From assembly GCF_900099605.1 (NCBI RefSeq), contig NZ_FNDK01000016.1:1-64000 (forward strand): a stretch of 64,000 nt of DNA, given 5' to 3'. This stretch comes from Alteribacillus persepolensis (GTDB taxonomy: Bacteria > Bacillota > Bacilli > Bacillales > Marinococcaceae). The translations under genes and the position numbers were made by a program. The stretch's first letter is position 1. Each line of letters starts with the position of its first letter. Under the pieces are notes generated by a model. That model searched no databases, was not told the origin of the DNA, and worked only from the letters and a program-made list of their open reading frames with translations. Below, piece by piece: positions 7,700-15,841 of this stretch.

Positions 7700-8800
7700 T
7701 TATATCGATGACGTTGAAGAGATGATGTTATCGTGTCCTTCAGTATGTGTGCGCAGCGCTGACTGCTCTTTGGCCAGCTCCACAACCACTTGTTCTCCAA
7801 TACGAAATTCGCCAGGAGCTGGGTGATAAACCGTCCAGCAGTCTTTTCCAACAAGTATCGTGTATTGAACGTCTCTTCCTTGAAACTGAACATTTTCTAC
7901 TCGTCCTGTCAGCCCGTTCCCTGCCTTTTTTAAGCAGAATTCTTCCGGACGGACCGGCATGACTCCCCGCTTCATAAAGTATGGAGCAACTTCCCTTTTT
8001 TCCCAGGCTACCATATCATTTCCGTTCGGATGAAATACTCCTTTTTTCCAAAAACCAGGTACTAGATTTGCTTTACCGACAAATGAAGCAACGAACTCTG
8101 TTTGTGGAAACCGATATATTGTCTCTGGTGATCCGATTTGTTCTACAGCTCCGTCTTTCATCACAATAATACGGTCTGCCATTGCCAACGCTTCACTTTG
8201 GTCGTGTGTCACATAGATGACTGTCGTTTGCGTATGCCGGTGAATGCGCTGGATTTCATGGCGCATCTCCATACGCAGCTCGGCATCAAGGCTGCTGAGC
8301 GGCTCATCCATTAATAACAAAGAGGGTTGTGCAGCTACTGCCCGAGCTAACGCAACACGCTGTTTTTGTCCCCCTGAAAGCTCATGCGGCATCCGTTCAG
8401 CCATGTTTGTTAAATTAACTAATTCTAACACTTCCTGTGTCCGCGCTTCTTTTCTCTTTTTTATGGACGATGGCACAAATTTATGGTGGAGAAGCGGAAA
8501 GCGTATTTGTTCTTGTACTGTTAAATGCGGCCACAAAGCAAATGATTGAAACACCATGCCGATATTCCGCTTTTCAGGTGGAATCACGCCATACGGTGCT
8601 GCTACCTGCTTGTCATCCATTTCAATATAGCCTTCTGTCGGTGATTCAAATCCAGCTAAGAGGCGCAGCAATGTCGTTTTTCCACATCCGGATGGCCCAA
8701 GTATCGCAATAAACTCTCCATCCTTCACATTGGCATCCACAGACGATAAAGCTGCTGTCTTCCCAAATTCTTTTGTAACTCCGCTTAATTGTATGTTCAC
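7700..8800 (-). CDS. ABC importer ATPase, FbpC/PotA type
   Basis: 366-aa ATPase of the iron/spermidine/2-aminoethylphosphonate-type importers. It has Walker A GPSGCGKTT near residue 36, signature LSGGQKQR, Walker B LLLMDEPLSSLD and H-loop VTHD. A C-terminal TOBE-like domain follows (GRVENVQFQGRDVQYT). The start is GTG at 8800, forming a GTGA overlap with the permease stop and preceded by GAGGGGGAG. The longer frame to 8839 runs inside the permease. It is the last gene of the lipoprotein-permease-ATPase operon. The substrate cannot be read from the ATPase. Confidence 0.9.
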   Translation of the reverse strand: MNIQLSGVTKEFGKTAALSSVDANVKDGEFIAILGPSGCGKTTLLRLLAGFESPTEGYIEMDDKQVAAPYGVIPPEKRNIGMVFQSFALWPHLTVQEQIRFPLLHHKFVPSSIKKRKEARTQEVLELVNLTNMAERMPHELSGGQKQRVALARAVAAQPSLLLMDEPLSSLDAELRMEMRHEIQRIHRHTQTTVIYVTHDQSEALAMADRIIVMKDGAVEQIGSPETIYRFPQTEFVASFVGKANLVPGFWKKGVFHPNGNDMVAWEKREVAPYFMKRGVMPVRPEEFCLKKAGNGLTGRVENVQFQGRDVQYTILVGKDCWTVYHPAPGEFRIGEQVVVELAKEQSALRTHTEGHDNIISSTSSI

Positions 8801-10530
8801 CCTTTTCTCCCCCTCTTTTTCCAAATGGTTTGTCCGCACATCATGAATACGAAACCGGCAAGAAATATCATGACAACAATCGAAGACAGTGCTGCAGAAT
8901 GCGTTGTGTAACCGGCTTGTTCAAAGTTAAAAATCATCACACCAATCGTTTCATGCCCTGCTGACCATAGCAGTGAAGAAACGGTTAACTCGGTTAAAGA
9001 AGTCAAAAAAACGAAAAAAGCTCCTGTCAGCATACCAGGAAGAATGAGCGGTACCATAATTTTTATCCATTTGACAGACCCTCTTGCCCCAAACACATGC
9101 GCTGCTTCTTCCATGGAAGCACCCACTTGCATGAACGCCGCAGCACTTCCCCGAACTTGTAAAATCATAAAGCGCGTACTGTAGGCAATAAATAAAATCC
9201 ATATGCTTCCATAAATACCCGGGTTCCACCCTGGTATCGGCTCCATCCAGGCAAAAATCATCGCTAATGCCAATACGACACCAGGAAGAGCATAAGGAAC
9301 CGTAATAATTGTTTCCGCAGCACGGTTTAATGGAGAAGGTTTGTTAATCCGAATATATGCAACAATGGTACCAATGATAAGAACCACAACGGTCGTAACA
9401 CATGCCAGCAGCAAACTGTTCTCCAGCGCTGATTGAACATTTGTGTTTTCATAGAGAACATACCAGTAATGGTCCCATGTCAGGTTGTCCCACGTCCATT
9501 CCAAGCCATAGGTGCGCAGAAATGATGTTGTTGTCATAGCAGAAAGCGGCACGATTCCAATAAATAACAAAAACGTCCATAAACCGCTTTCTGCCCAAAT
9601 TCGAAACTTTCCTAATGAAAAACGAGGTGAACGATCTTCCCGGGCTGTTTCCAGCTGTTTTGATTTCCGAACTAACAGCCATTGCACCACGGTACCCAAG
9701 ACCGCCACCCCTCCCAGCACTACCGACAACACAGCCGCTCGTGAAAACGCGTCAGCATGCACACTGACCACTTCTTGATAAATAGCTGTGCTTAACACTG
9801 AAATGTTGGCAGGAATGCCTAAAAAAGCTGGGATGCCGAAATTATCGAGATTCGCTAAAAAAGCAAGCAGCCCCCCTCCAGCAATTCCAGGCAGAGCAAT
9901 AGGCATCGTCACTTTCCAGAAAACAGCAATTCTCCCAGCCCCAGAAGACCTGGCTGCCCATTCCAACTCTCTTGGGATTCGTTTTAACACGCCTACCGTA
10001 AATAAATAGACCAATGGATAATGAGACAGGCCGAGTATAAAAATCATGCCGCCTAAACTGTATAAGTTCCATGGTTCAAGGTTTTCAGACAAAAGCGTTA
10101 ATACACTGGCGAACCATCCATTTGAACTCATCAGCTGTGTCCACGACAAACTCACAATATACGATGGAATGACAAACGGCAATAACACCAATACATGCAG
10201 AAAGCGTTTGGCCCGCACATCACTGTACGTAATGAGCCACGCCATAAAAACACCTAATGCCACAGCCAGAAAAGTAGACCCAGCCACCATAACAACTGTG
10301 TTTTGCAGCACTGTCCACGTTTGCGGCTCGGCAAGAATGTCTTGATAATGGCGTAAATCAACCTCAGATTCTCCGCTCACACTTAAGATAACAAGCCGCA
10401 AAATAGGAAAAATAAAAAATAAAACCAGCAAAGCTGCTGCAATCACAACAAACATTTTTTGATAGACAGCAAGAAAAGGAGGTTGGTTCCTGCGCTTTTC
10501 ATGCTGCTTTGGAATGATTGGTTCATTCAT
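8797..10530 (-). CDS. ABC importer fused permease (FbpB/ThiP type)
   Basis: 577-aa membrane protein with two binding-protein-dependent transport domains in tandem, the layout of COG1178 permeases (iron, thiamine, 2-aminoethylphosphonate). The first EAA-like loop is near ELEWAARSSGAGRIAVFWKV (about 189-208). The second is near SMEEAAHVFGARGSVKWIKI (about 480-500). Roughly 12 transmembrane segments are visible. The start ATG 10530 follows AAGGAGAC. It sits 16 nt after the lipoprotein gene and overlaps the ATPase start by 4 nt, so the three genes are one transcript. Confidence 0.9.
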   Translation of the reverse strand: MNEPIIPKQHEKRRNQPPFLAVYQKMFVVIAAALLVLFFIFPILRLVILSVSGESEVDLRHYQDILAEPQTWTVLQNTVVMVAGSTFLAVALGVFMAWLITYSDVRAKRFLHVLVLLPFVIPSYIVSLSWTQLMSSNGWFASVLTLLSENLEPWNLYSLGGMIFILGLSHYPLVYLFTVGVLKRIPRELEWAARSSGAGRIAVFWKVTMPIALPGIAGGGLLAFLANLDNFGIPAFLGIPANISVLSTAIYQEVVSVHADAFSRAAVLSVVLGGVAVLGTVVQWLLVRKSKQLETAREDRSPRFSLGKFRIWAESGLWTFLLFIGIVPLSAMTTTSFLRTYGLEWTWDNLTWDHYWYVLYENTNVQSALENSLLLACVTTVVVLIIGTIVAYIRINKPSPLNRAAETIITVPYALPGVVLALAMIFAWMEPIPGWNPGIYGSIWILFIAYSTRFMILQVRGSAAAFMQVGASMEEAAHVFGARGSVKWIKIMVPLILPGMLTGAFFVFLTSLTELTVSSLLWSAGHETIGVMIFNFEQAGYTTHSAALSSIVVMIFLAGFVFMMCGQTIWKKRGRKG

Positions 10531-10546
10531 AAGAAGTCTCCTTCAC

Positions 10547-11563
10547 TTACTGTGCTGCCATATCAGAAAACCGCTGTTTATCCTCTTCTCTCGTTTCTAA
10601 GAGCTCCGCTTCATTGTGAGAAAGAATCTGGAATGCTCCGCTCGTTTTCAACCCTTCTGGTGCATCGACACCTTCTTTAATTGGTGTATATCCCACTTCA
10701 GCCGACACGTTTTGGCCTTTTTCAGACAACACAAAGTCAACAAATGCTTTGGCCGCTTCCTCGTTCTCTGTCTCGTTCATAATACCAATCGGCTCTGTAA
10801 TCACTGGAACCCCTTCCTCTGGGTAGACAAGCTCTACAGGAGACCCTTCCTGCTTCGCACGAGCAACAATGAAATCAACGACCATTCCATATGACTTCTC
10901 CCCTGCAGCTACTTCTTGCAGCACACCGCCATTGCCTTGTACAATCGTAATGTCATTTTCGTGTAATTGCTCGAAATAGTCCCAGCCAAATGCTTCCTGC
11001 CGGCTCATCACTCCAACGTTGTATGCTGCAGCACCAGAATACAGCGGACTTGGCATAACAGCTTCTTCTTTTGCTTTCTCTGATGTCAGCACGTCCCATG
11101 ATGATGGCATTTCATCCACTTGATTGGTGTTAACCGCTAAAATGGTAGCCATGATTTTTGTTCCATAATAAGTGTGGTCAGCATCAATAAACTCTTCTGG
11201 TATCCCAGTTTTTTCTTCAGATTCATAAGACATTAACAAGTCTTGCTGCTTCAGGCGTTCAAATGTTACTGAGTCGGCTACCAGCATCACATCAGCTTGA
11301 ATATCACCGGCTTGGTTCTCTGCTTGTACTTTACTGATTACTTCTTCTGTTCCCGACCGAAACGTATTCACATTTACTTCTGGATATTTCTCATTAAAGG
11401 CAGACACAAGCCGGTCTGCATCCTCATCTGGTTGAGATGTGTAAAAATGTAAATCTCCTGATACTCCTGTTTCTTCCCCTGCCGCTTCCTCTTCTTCTCC
11501 ACAGCCTGCCAGTACACCAGCTGTCGTAAGAAGCAGAACCGTCCAATACGATAGTTTTTTCAT
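10547..11563 (-). CDS. Extracellular solute-binding lipoprotein, COG1840 type
   Basis: 338-aa substrate-binding protein with a lipoprotein signal (lipobox LAGC, lipidated Cys about 21) and an acidic linker after it. The mature start, DLHFYTSQPDEDADRL, is typical of the FbpA/AfuA and 2-aminoethylphosphonate binding-protein group. The frame extends to 11611, but ATG 11563 has TAGGAGGG in front. First gene of the three-gene importer operon. Ferric iron is the commonest substrate of the family and phosphonate the main alternative. No phosphonate-degrading gene is adjacent and I did not identify a clear Fur box, so the substrate stays open. Confidence 0.85.
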   Translation of the reverse strand: MKKLSYWTVLLLTTAGVLAGCGEEEEAAGEETGVSGDLHFYTSQPDEDADRLVSAFNEKYPEVNVNTFRSGTEEVISKVQAENQAGDIQADVMLVADSVTFERLKQQDLLMSYESEEKTGIPEEFIDADHTYYGTKIMATILAVNTNQVDEMPSSWDVLTSEKAKEEAVMPSPLYSGAAAYNVGVMSRQEAFGWDYFEQLHENDITIVQGNGGVLQEVAAGEKSYGMVVDFIVARAKQEGSPVELVYPEEGVPVITEPIGIMNETENEEAAKAFVDFVLSEKGQNVSAEVGYTPIKEGVDAPEGLKTSGAFQILSHNEAELLETREEDKQRFSDMAAQ

Positions 11564-11579
11564 CTTCGTCCCTCCTATT

Positions 11580-11598
11580 ATGTAAAACGATGTTACAT
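11580..11598 (-). promoter_or_regulatory. Palindromic operator candidate of the importer operon
   Basis: ATGTAA-N7-TTACAT, a perfect 6-bp dyad, 17 nt upstream of the start codon and touching the ribosome site. The position suits repression. It does not resemble the Fur consensus closely. Confidence 0.45.
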
Positions 11599-11611
11599 GT
11601 ATGTTCACCAT

Positions 11612-12070
11612 TCTAAGGGACCAGTTTTAATTAGATGTGAATAAAATACTTAATTCTTGTAAACGTTCTATTAATAAATGAAAAGACCAGAATGTATGCC
11701 ATGAAGATACTCTTCACATGCTGCTGATGGAGTAAACAGCGGAAATCATGCCAGTCATCACTGGACATTTACTAAAGGCTCAGTATTTTCCTTAAAACGA
11801 AATGGTTATCCTGGTTCATGCTTCTCCGCTTTTATCCATGCAAAAAAGCCCAGCCTGCCACTGAGCGTGCTTAGGTCTATTTTCTTTTTTCACTGCCGCA
11901 TCTAGCAGCAGATAAATAATGAACAGCGAGAAACAGTCTGTCATTGTTCCATTCTTTCGCTCATTTCATGAATAAATACTTAAATATCTAGAAAAAATTT
12001 GGGATATTCACTGCCGTTTCTAAATGAAACTGACTTTACGTTTTGTATTTTATTTACTGTCGTATCAATA
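11612..12070. other. Intergenic, nothing assigned
   Basis: About 460 bp without a plausible ORF. It should contain the importer promoter on the minus strand: TAGAAT is a possible -10 near 11610, with no clear -35. I see no good terminator or repeat. Confidence 0.4.
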
Positions 12071-12364
12071 TTAATAGAGTATCAGTAACGTAATAATCAG
12101 CAATTCATATAGAACGAGTGTTAATATTAAAGGATCCGGCCCATAAACTCGATCCGAATCTTCAACACGAAGGTATAAAATTCCCCCTTCACAGTTAACA
12201 ATAGTACCTTCATAAACGTGACCATCAATTGTTTGGACTCTCACTTTTTGATTAATATGTTGTCTGCATATATTTTGCAAGTGATTACGAAGTGATGTCA
12301 GTTGATGAACCATATTTGGATCTGCCCTATACAGTTGTTTTGTACCAGGTGCTTGGTAATTCAT
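12071..12364 (-). CDS. Small protein with a possible Sm-like segment
   Basis: 97-aa protein of unknown function. Residues about 40-70 (INQKVRVQTIDGHVYEGTIV then GGILYLRV) have the strand-turn pattern of Sm-like folds seen in several small Bacillaceae proteins. The C-terminal 20 residues are strongly hydrophobic (LTLVLYELLIITLLILY) and could anchor it in the membrane. The frame opens at 12400, but ATG 12364 has GAGGAGGT at 7 nt. It is monocistronic, with no recognised partner. The hydrophobic tail is unusual for this type and is the main oddity. Confidence 0.65.
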   Translation of the reverse strand: MNYQAPGTKQLYRADPNMVHQLTSLRNHLQNICRQHINQKVRVQTIDGHVYEGTIVNCEGGILYLRVEDSDRVYGPDPLILTLVLYELLIITLLILY

Positions 12365-12534
12365 TGTTCGTACCTCCTCATATGTTGAGCGTGCCTGCAA
12401 ATTTCTTCGCAGTTAAAAATGGATTCATTAAATAAGATATTCATTGTTGAAACATGGGTGAATACCTTACCCGTCCATTAATTCTAAGAAAGGTAAACAG
12501 AATGGATTTTTAGCTGATCTGTCATTTCCTCCAA

Positions 12535-12671
12535 GCCCGCGGGCATGTCCTGGAAGCTCATCTATGGAAAGCTGACCATTACTTTTCATGGACGGACCGA
12601 AGGAACCTCAAGCGGGCAGGTGCTTGCGCTGGACTATGAAAACGCCAAACTTTTATCCTTTCTCACCTTAT
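12535..12671 (-). repeat. Dispersed terminator-abutting repeat, copy B
   Basis: Shares GGACCGAAGGAACCTC, GTGCTTGCGCT and GAAAACGCCAAACTTTTAT with copy A, ending in CTTTCTCACCTTA next to the A-run of the following terminator. About 135 bp. With flanking sequence it fills most of the 12365-12727 gap. Confidence 0.85.
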
Positions 12672-12700
12672 AAAAAAAAGAGCACCATCCTTTGGCGCTC
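12672..12700 (-). terminator. Terminator of the 52-aa coiled-coil gene
   Basis: GAGCACCA (12680-12687) pairs with TGGCGCTC (12693-12700) with one wobble. On the minus strand it is followed by eight T. It lies 28 bp after the stop codon. Confidence 0.9.
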
Positions 12701-12727
12701 GTTTGTAAAAAATATGTATTGATTTCT

Positions 12728-12886
12728 TTACTTCTTCTCTTCTAATTTTCGGTTCAGTTCTTCTTGTCCTTTTCGAAGGGATTCCACTTCCCGTTCTAGT
12801 GTTTCTAATTTTTCTGTAATTGGCTGCAGTGCTTTCTCCAGCATCTGTTGCAGACGCTGTGCCTTCTCGTTTTCTTGGATTTCCAT
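12728..12886 (-). CDS. 52-aa coiled-coil protein
   Basis: Short gene read directly from the sequence: ATG 12886 to TAA 12728, with AAAGGAGGA about 9 nt upstream and a strong terminator downstream. The product is almost one continuous charged helix (MEIQENEKAQRLQQMLEKAL, then ITEKLETLEREVESLRKG, ending KLEEKK) with a heptad-like Leu spacing, so a coiled coil is expected. It contains no Cys or Trp and has no signal peptide. I do not recognise a family. A frame offset by one on the same strand is longer but has no ribosome-site support. Confidence 0.8.
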   Translation of the reverse strand: MEIQENEKAQRLQQMLEKALQPITEKLETLEREVESLRKGQEELNRKLEEKK

Positions 12887-12998
12887 ATATCATTTCCTCC
12901 TTTCGCCAAACATGTACTACCCCATCAGGATATTACGTAAAAAGGGACTGCAGGTAACAGCCCCTCTCGATAAAAACATAAATGCAGTCAAAGTTTGC

Positions 12999-14228
12999 TT
13001 ATTCCACTGCTTCTAAATCAAGGGCTGGGCCAAAAAATTCAAAGTGAATTCGGTCCTGTGAAATCCGGAACGACTTCGTTAATATTTGATTCATTGCTTT
13101 TAAAAACAAGGGCGGCCCACAGAAATAGTAATCAGCTTCTTCCTCTGGGAGAATCGATCTCAGCCACTCTGCATCAATACGGCCTTCTTTTTGAATATAT
13201 GGGTTTGACTTATCTTCATCACGAACGTGGTCGTAGCATACGTGATAATGGATATGATCGTGTTCTTCTGCTTTTTGCGCTGTTTCTTCAAACATAGCGT
13301 GCTGTTCGCGGTTTTGTGCCGCTTGAATAAAGGTAACTGGCCGCTTGTTTTCCTCAGCAAGTGTATGGAACATACTCATCAGCGGTGTCAAACCTACCCC
13401 TCCGCTTATCAATACCACAGGACGGTCACTTTCCTGCAGGTAAAAGTCACCCGCTGGCGCAGTAAGCTCCAATACGTCCCCTGTGTTGACAGACTGATGC
13501 AAATAGCTGGAAACAACCCCATCTGGATATGTTCCTTGGCCTTCTTCACGTTTTACGCTAATCCGGAAATAATCATTTCCCGGTGCAGCTGAAAGGGAAT
13601 ATTGACGAAGATGCACATACTTTTCTCCAGGTATTTCTGCTTTGAGCGTGATATACTGGCCAGGTTGAAATGCAGGCAGGCTTTCTCCATCTTCCGGGCG
13701 TAAATAAAAGGATGTAATAACACTGCTTTCAGGCACTTTTTTATCTACGATAAAGGAACGATAGCCGTCCCATCCGCCTGTTTGTTCTGCTGCCTTCTCA
13801 TATTTTTCTTTTTCCACGGAGATAAACACATCACTAATCACACCATATGCTTCCTCCCATGCAGCAAGCACATCGTCTGTTGCAGCATCTTGCAATACAT
13901 CTTTCATTGCGCCTAGCAGGTTCTCCCCTACGATTGGGTATTGTTCTGGCTTAATTTGCAAGCTCCGATGTTTATGCGCAACTTGATGCACGACTGGCAA
14001 TACGTTTTCTAACTGATCAATGTTTTTAGCAGCTGCTAATACCACATTGGCAAGTGCTTGCGGCTGTCTGCCTCTTCTCTGGTTTGTTTGATTAAACACG
14101 TTACGCAATTCAGGGTGGTTTTCAAATAAGCGTTTATAAAAGTGAGAGGTAATCTCCTCGCCCCGCTCTTCTAAAATGGGTGCAGTAGCCTTGACTGTAT
14201 CGATGGTTTGCTGACTTAATTCCGGCAT
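12999..14228 (-). CDS. hmp: Flavohemoprotein, nitric oxide dioxygenase
   Basis: Oxidises NO to nitrate using O2, FAD, heme and NAD(P)H; cytoplasmic. The 409 aa comprise a globin domain (about 1-140, proximal heme His85 in VAHKHRSL, B10 Tyr near 31), a FAD domain (about 150-260, RQYSLS) and an NAD domain (GGVGLTPLMSM near 278, CGPP near 375). The length is as usual for Hmp. It is divergent from nsrR, with two NsrR-type boxes between them, so NO-responsive repression is very likely. The region after the stop holds no obvious terminator before the coiled-coil gene. Confidence 0.97.
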   Translation of the reverse strand: MPELSQQTIDTVKATAPILEERGEEITSHFYKRLFENHPELRNVFNQTNQRRGRQPQALANVVLAAAKNIDQLENVLPVVHQVAHKHRSLQIKPEQYPIVGENLLGAMKDVLQDAATDDVLAAWEEAYGVISDVFISVEKEKYEKAAEQTGGWDGYRSFIVDKKVPESSVITSFYLRPEDGESLPAFQPGQYITLKAEIPGEKYVHLRQYSLSAAPGNDYFRISVKREEGQGTYPDGVVSSYLHQSVNTGDVLELTAPAGDFYLQESDRPVVLISGGVGLTPLMSMFHTLAEENKRPVTFIQAAQNREQHAMFEETAQKAEEHDHIHYHVCYDHVRDEDKSNPYIQKEGRIDAEWLRSILPEEEADYYFCGPPLFLKAMNQILTKSFRISQDRIHFEFFGPALDLEAVE

Positions 14229-14251
14229 ATGCCATCCTCCTTTTAAAAAAC

Positions 14252-14268
14252 ATGTATCAAAAATACAT
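14252..14268. promoter_or_regulatory. NsrR box 1 (hmp-proximal)
   Basis: ATGTAT-N5-ATACAT, a perfect dyad. On the minus strand it extends to AAGATGTATTTTTGATACAT, close to the known NsrR consensus. It is centred about 32 bp before the hmp start. Confidence 0.85.
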
Positions 14269-14296
14269 CTTTCACACTTTTACTTTATCATAAAAT

Positions 14297-14313
14297 AAGT
14301 ATTAAAAATGCAT
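14297..14313. promoter_or_regulatory. NsrR box 2
   Basis: AAGTAT-N5-ATGCAT, a one-mismatch dyad with the same spacing and AT core as box 1, 45 bp away. It could serve both hmp and nsrR. Confidence 0.7.
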
Positions 14314-14395
14314 ATTAAAACAAGAACTTATGTCGATTCCGTGAAAATGTGGTAGGATGTAATATATAAAACTATGATTAATGGAGCTTGTTATT

Positions 14396-14839
14396 ATGCA
14401 ACTCACTTCGTACACTGATTACAGCTTGCGCATGTTAATATACTTGGCTGCACTTGACCAGCCAAGTCTTACTAGTATTCGAGAAATAGCTAATGCTTAT
14501 CATATTTCATACCATCACCTCACCAAAGTCGGGCATGAATTAGTCAAACTCGGCTTAATTGATTCGATAAAGGGAAGAAATGGCGGGATTCGCCTCGCTA
14601 AAAAACCAGAGGACATTAATGTGGGCTGGGTAGTTCGTCGAACGGAAGATAACCTCAACTTAGTGGAGTGTTTTGATCCAGACAGCAGCACGTGTGTATT
14701 AACGGGAAGCTGCCGGTTAAAAGGTGTGCTGCAAGAAGCGCTTCAAGCGTATTTAGCAGTGCTCGACCAGTATACACTTGAAGATTTAGCAACCAATCGT
14801 TCAATGTTGCAGCGTATTTTACAAAATGCCTCGGATTAG
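14396..14839 (+). CDS. nsrR: NO-sensing Rrf2 repressor NsrR
   Basis: 147-aa Rrf2-family regulator with a winged helix in the first 80 residues (SLRMLIYLAAL, IREIANAYHISYHHLTKV). Three Cys at 92, 100 and 106 (ECFDPDSSTC, TGSCRL) match the positions of the [4Fe-4S] ligands in B. subtilis NsrR. ATG 14396 follows GGAG at 9 nt; the frame itself opens at 14381. It is divergent from hmp, its standard target, across a 167-bp region with two boxes. RsrR and IscR also belong to the family, but the neighbour and Cys spacing settle the call. Confidence 0.94.
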   Translation: MQLTSYTDYSLRMLIYLAALDQPSLTSIREIANAYHISYHHLTKVGHELVKLGLIDSIKGRNGGIRLAKKPEDINVGWVVRRTEDNLNLVECFDPDSSTCVLTGSCRLKGVLQEALQAYLAVLDQYTLEDLATNRSMLQRILQNASD

Positions 14840-14848
14840 CTAAGAAAA

Positions 14849-14879
14849 ACGGTGGTTGAGAAACCCGCTCAACTGCCGT
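14849..14879. repeat. Small hairpin repeat, copy 1
   Basis: ACGGTGGTTGAG and CTCAACTGCCGT pair with two mismatches around a 7-nt loop. A near copy is at 45433-45464, and both stretches have CCTGCCTTCTAAAAAA nearby. It lies 9 nt after nsrR but has no T-run, so it is not a typical terminator. Confidence 0.65.
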
Positions 14880-14985
14880 CCCTGCCTTCTAAAAAAGCAG
14901 GTTCTCCCGCAGATGTTGAGGAGGAAACAGGTGGTTTTTTCCTTTAGGAAAAGTTAAGGTTGTGAAAGAATGAAAGAGGAAGAAA

Positions 14986-15060
14986 AGCAGCAGCTGAAGA
15001 TTTATCGGGGCAGTTTTCTCCGATCAGCCAAAGCGCTGCCCGCGGCAAGCGAATGTATTT
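14986..15060 (+). repeat. GC-rich repeat family 2, copy 1
   Basis: Shares AGCAGC..GAA, a GCAGTTTT block and AAGCGCTGCCCGCGG, then a GAA.TGTATTT end, with the stretch at 34958-35032. The reverse orientation occurs at 24936-24985. It is in the nsrR-177aa intergenic region with no ORF. Confidence 0.65.
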
Positions 15061-15083
15061 TTGTACCATCCACCCTTTGACGC

Positions 15084-15108
15084 AAAAAACCCTCACAATA
15101 AGTGAGGG
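15084..15108 (-). terminator. Terminator of the 177-aa gene
   Basis: CCCTCAC (15090-15096) pairs perfectly with GTGAGGG (15102-15108) around a 5-nt loop. On the minus strand six T follow. 41 bp after the stop codon. Confidence 0.92.
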
Positions 15109-15148
15109 CCTCTTCATTTACTGGGTTTTGTCCAGCCTCTTTCATGTA

Positions 15149-15682
15149 TTATCCCGCATGTTTTAGATGGTAAAAGACCGTACGGCCGCTTTCCACCGAG
15201 TGCAGCTGCAAATATTTTGGCACTTTCTCCCTGCTGTACTGAGCGTTTATCGCCATCGCTTCCGCTGCATGAAAAAGCACCTCATCGTTTTTTTCAAACA
15301 CATATATCGTCAAACAATCATTTTCTTTTATTAATGGAACGGTGAAATGCTGTGAACTCCAAACTTTTGGGTACTCTCTGTATTGTACCCAGCCAAAGAT
15401 GCTTCCACGTTCCTTTTCAAGGAAAGGCAGCAATGTACCAGAGATATGAACCAGCCACAAATAATATGACGTCTGATGATTAAACCAAAACGGTGAAAGC
15501 GCTTGCCATTTTTCTTTAAAAACATCTAACAGGTAACGTGGTGTGCGTTCCTCTTCGTCATATGCAAGCACATCCGTCACAACATCATTAATGACGTGTT
15601 GAACGGCGCGTTTCCAGCTGTCCATGTGAAATCCCTGTATCGGATAGAAGGGTTTATCTTGTTTATACTTTTCTTCTTCCAT
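15149..15682 (-). CDS. Unrecognised conserved-looking protein, 177 aa
   Basis: A clear gene: AAAGGAGGAAGGGGC directly before ATG 15682 and a strong terminator after it. The product is soluble, rich in Trp and Tyr (WKRAVQHVIND, FKEKWQALSPFWFNHQTSYY, QYREYPKVWSSQ), with no signal peptide or membrane segment. I cannot assign a family or function. The aromatic-rich middle might be a ligand pocket, but this is speculation. It is monocistronic between nsrR and mgtE. Confidence 0.7.
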   Translation of the reverse strand: MEEEKYKQDKPFYPIQGFHMDSWKRAVQHVINDVVTDVLAYDEEERTPRYLLDVFKEKWQALSPFWFNHQTSYYLWLVHISGTLLPFLEKERGSIFGWVQYREYPKVWSSQHFTVPLIKENDCLTIYVFEKNDEVLFHAAEAMAINAQYSREKVPKYLQLHSVESGRTVFYHLKHAG

Positions 15683-15752
15683 GCCCCTTCCTCCTTTCCT
15701 TTATGTTCTTGTTCTACCATCATTGTACGCTCTAACATGAAGCATTGTAAAT

Positions 15753-15797
15753 GAAAAAATCAGCCTCACAGCATTTTATTTGCTGATTTGGCTGATT
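15753..15797 (-). terminator. mgtE terminator
   Basis: AATCAGCC (15758-15765) pairs with GGCTGATT (15790-15797), with inner CAGCA/TGCTG pairing. On the minus strand it is followed by TTTTTCATTT. 45 bp after the stop. Confidence 0.85.
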
Positions 15798-15841
15798 GTG
15801 TGTTATAAACCGAGAAAAAGCCAGAAATTCAGATTTGCGTA

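Noticed and set aside
12663-12893. 76-aa minus-strand ORF over the coiled-coil gene
   Set aside because: The offset frame encodes low-complexity Arg/Thr-rich sequence and runs through the terminator; the 52-aa frame has the better ribosome site and composition.
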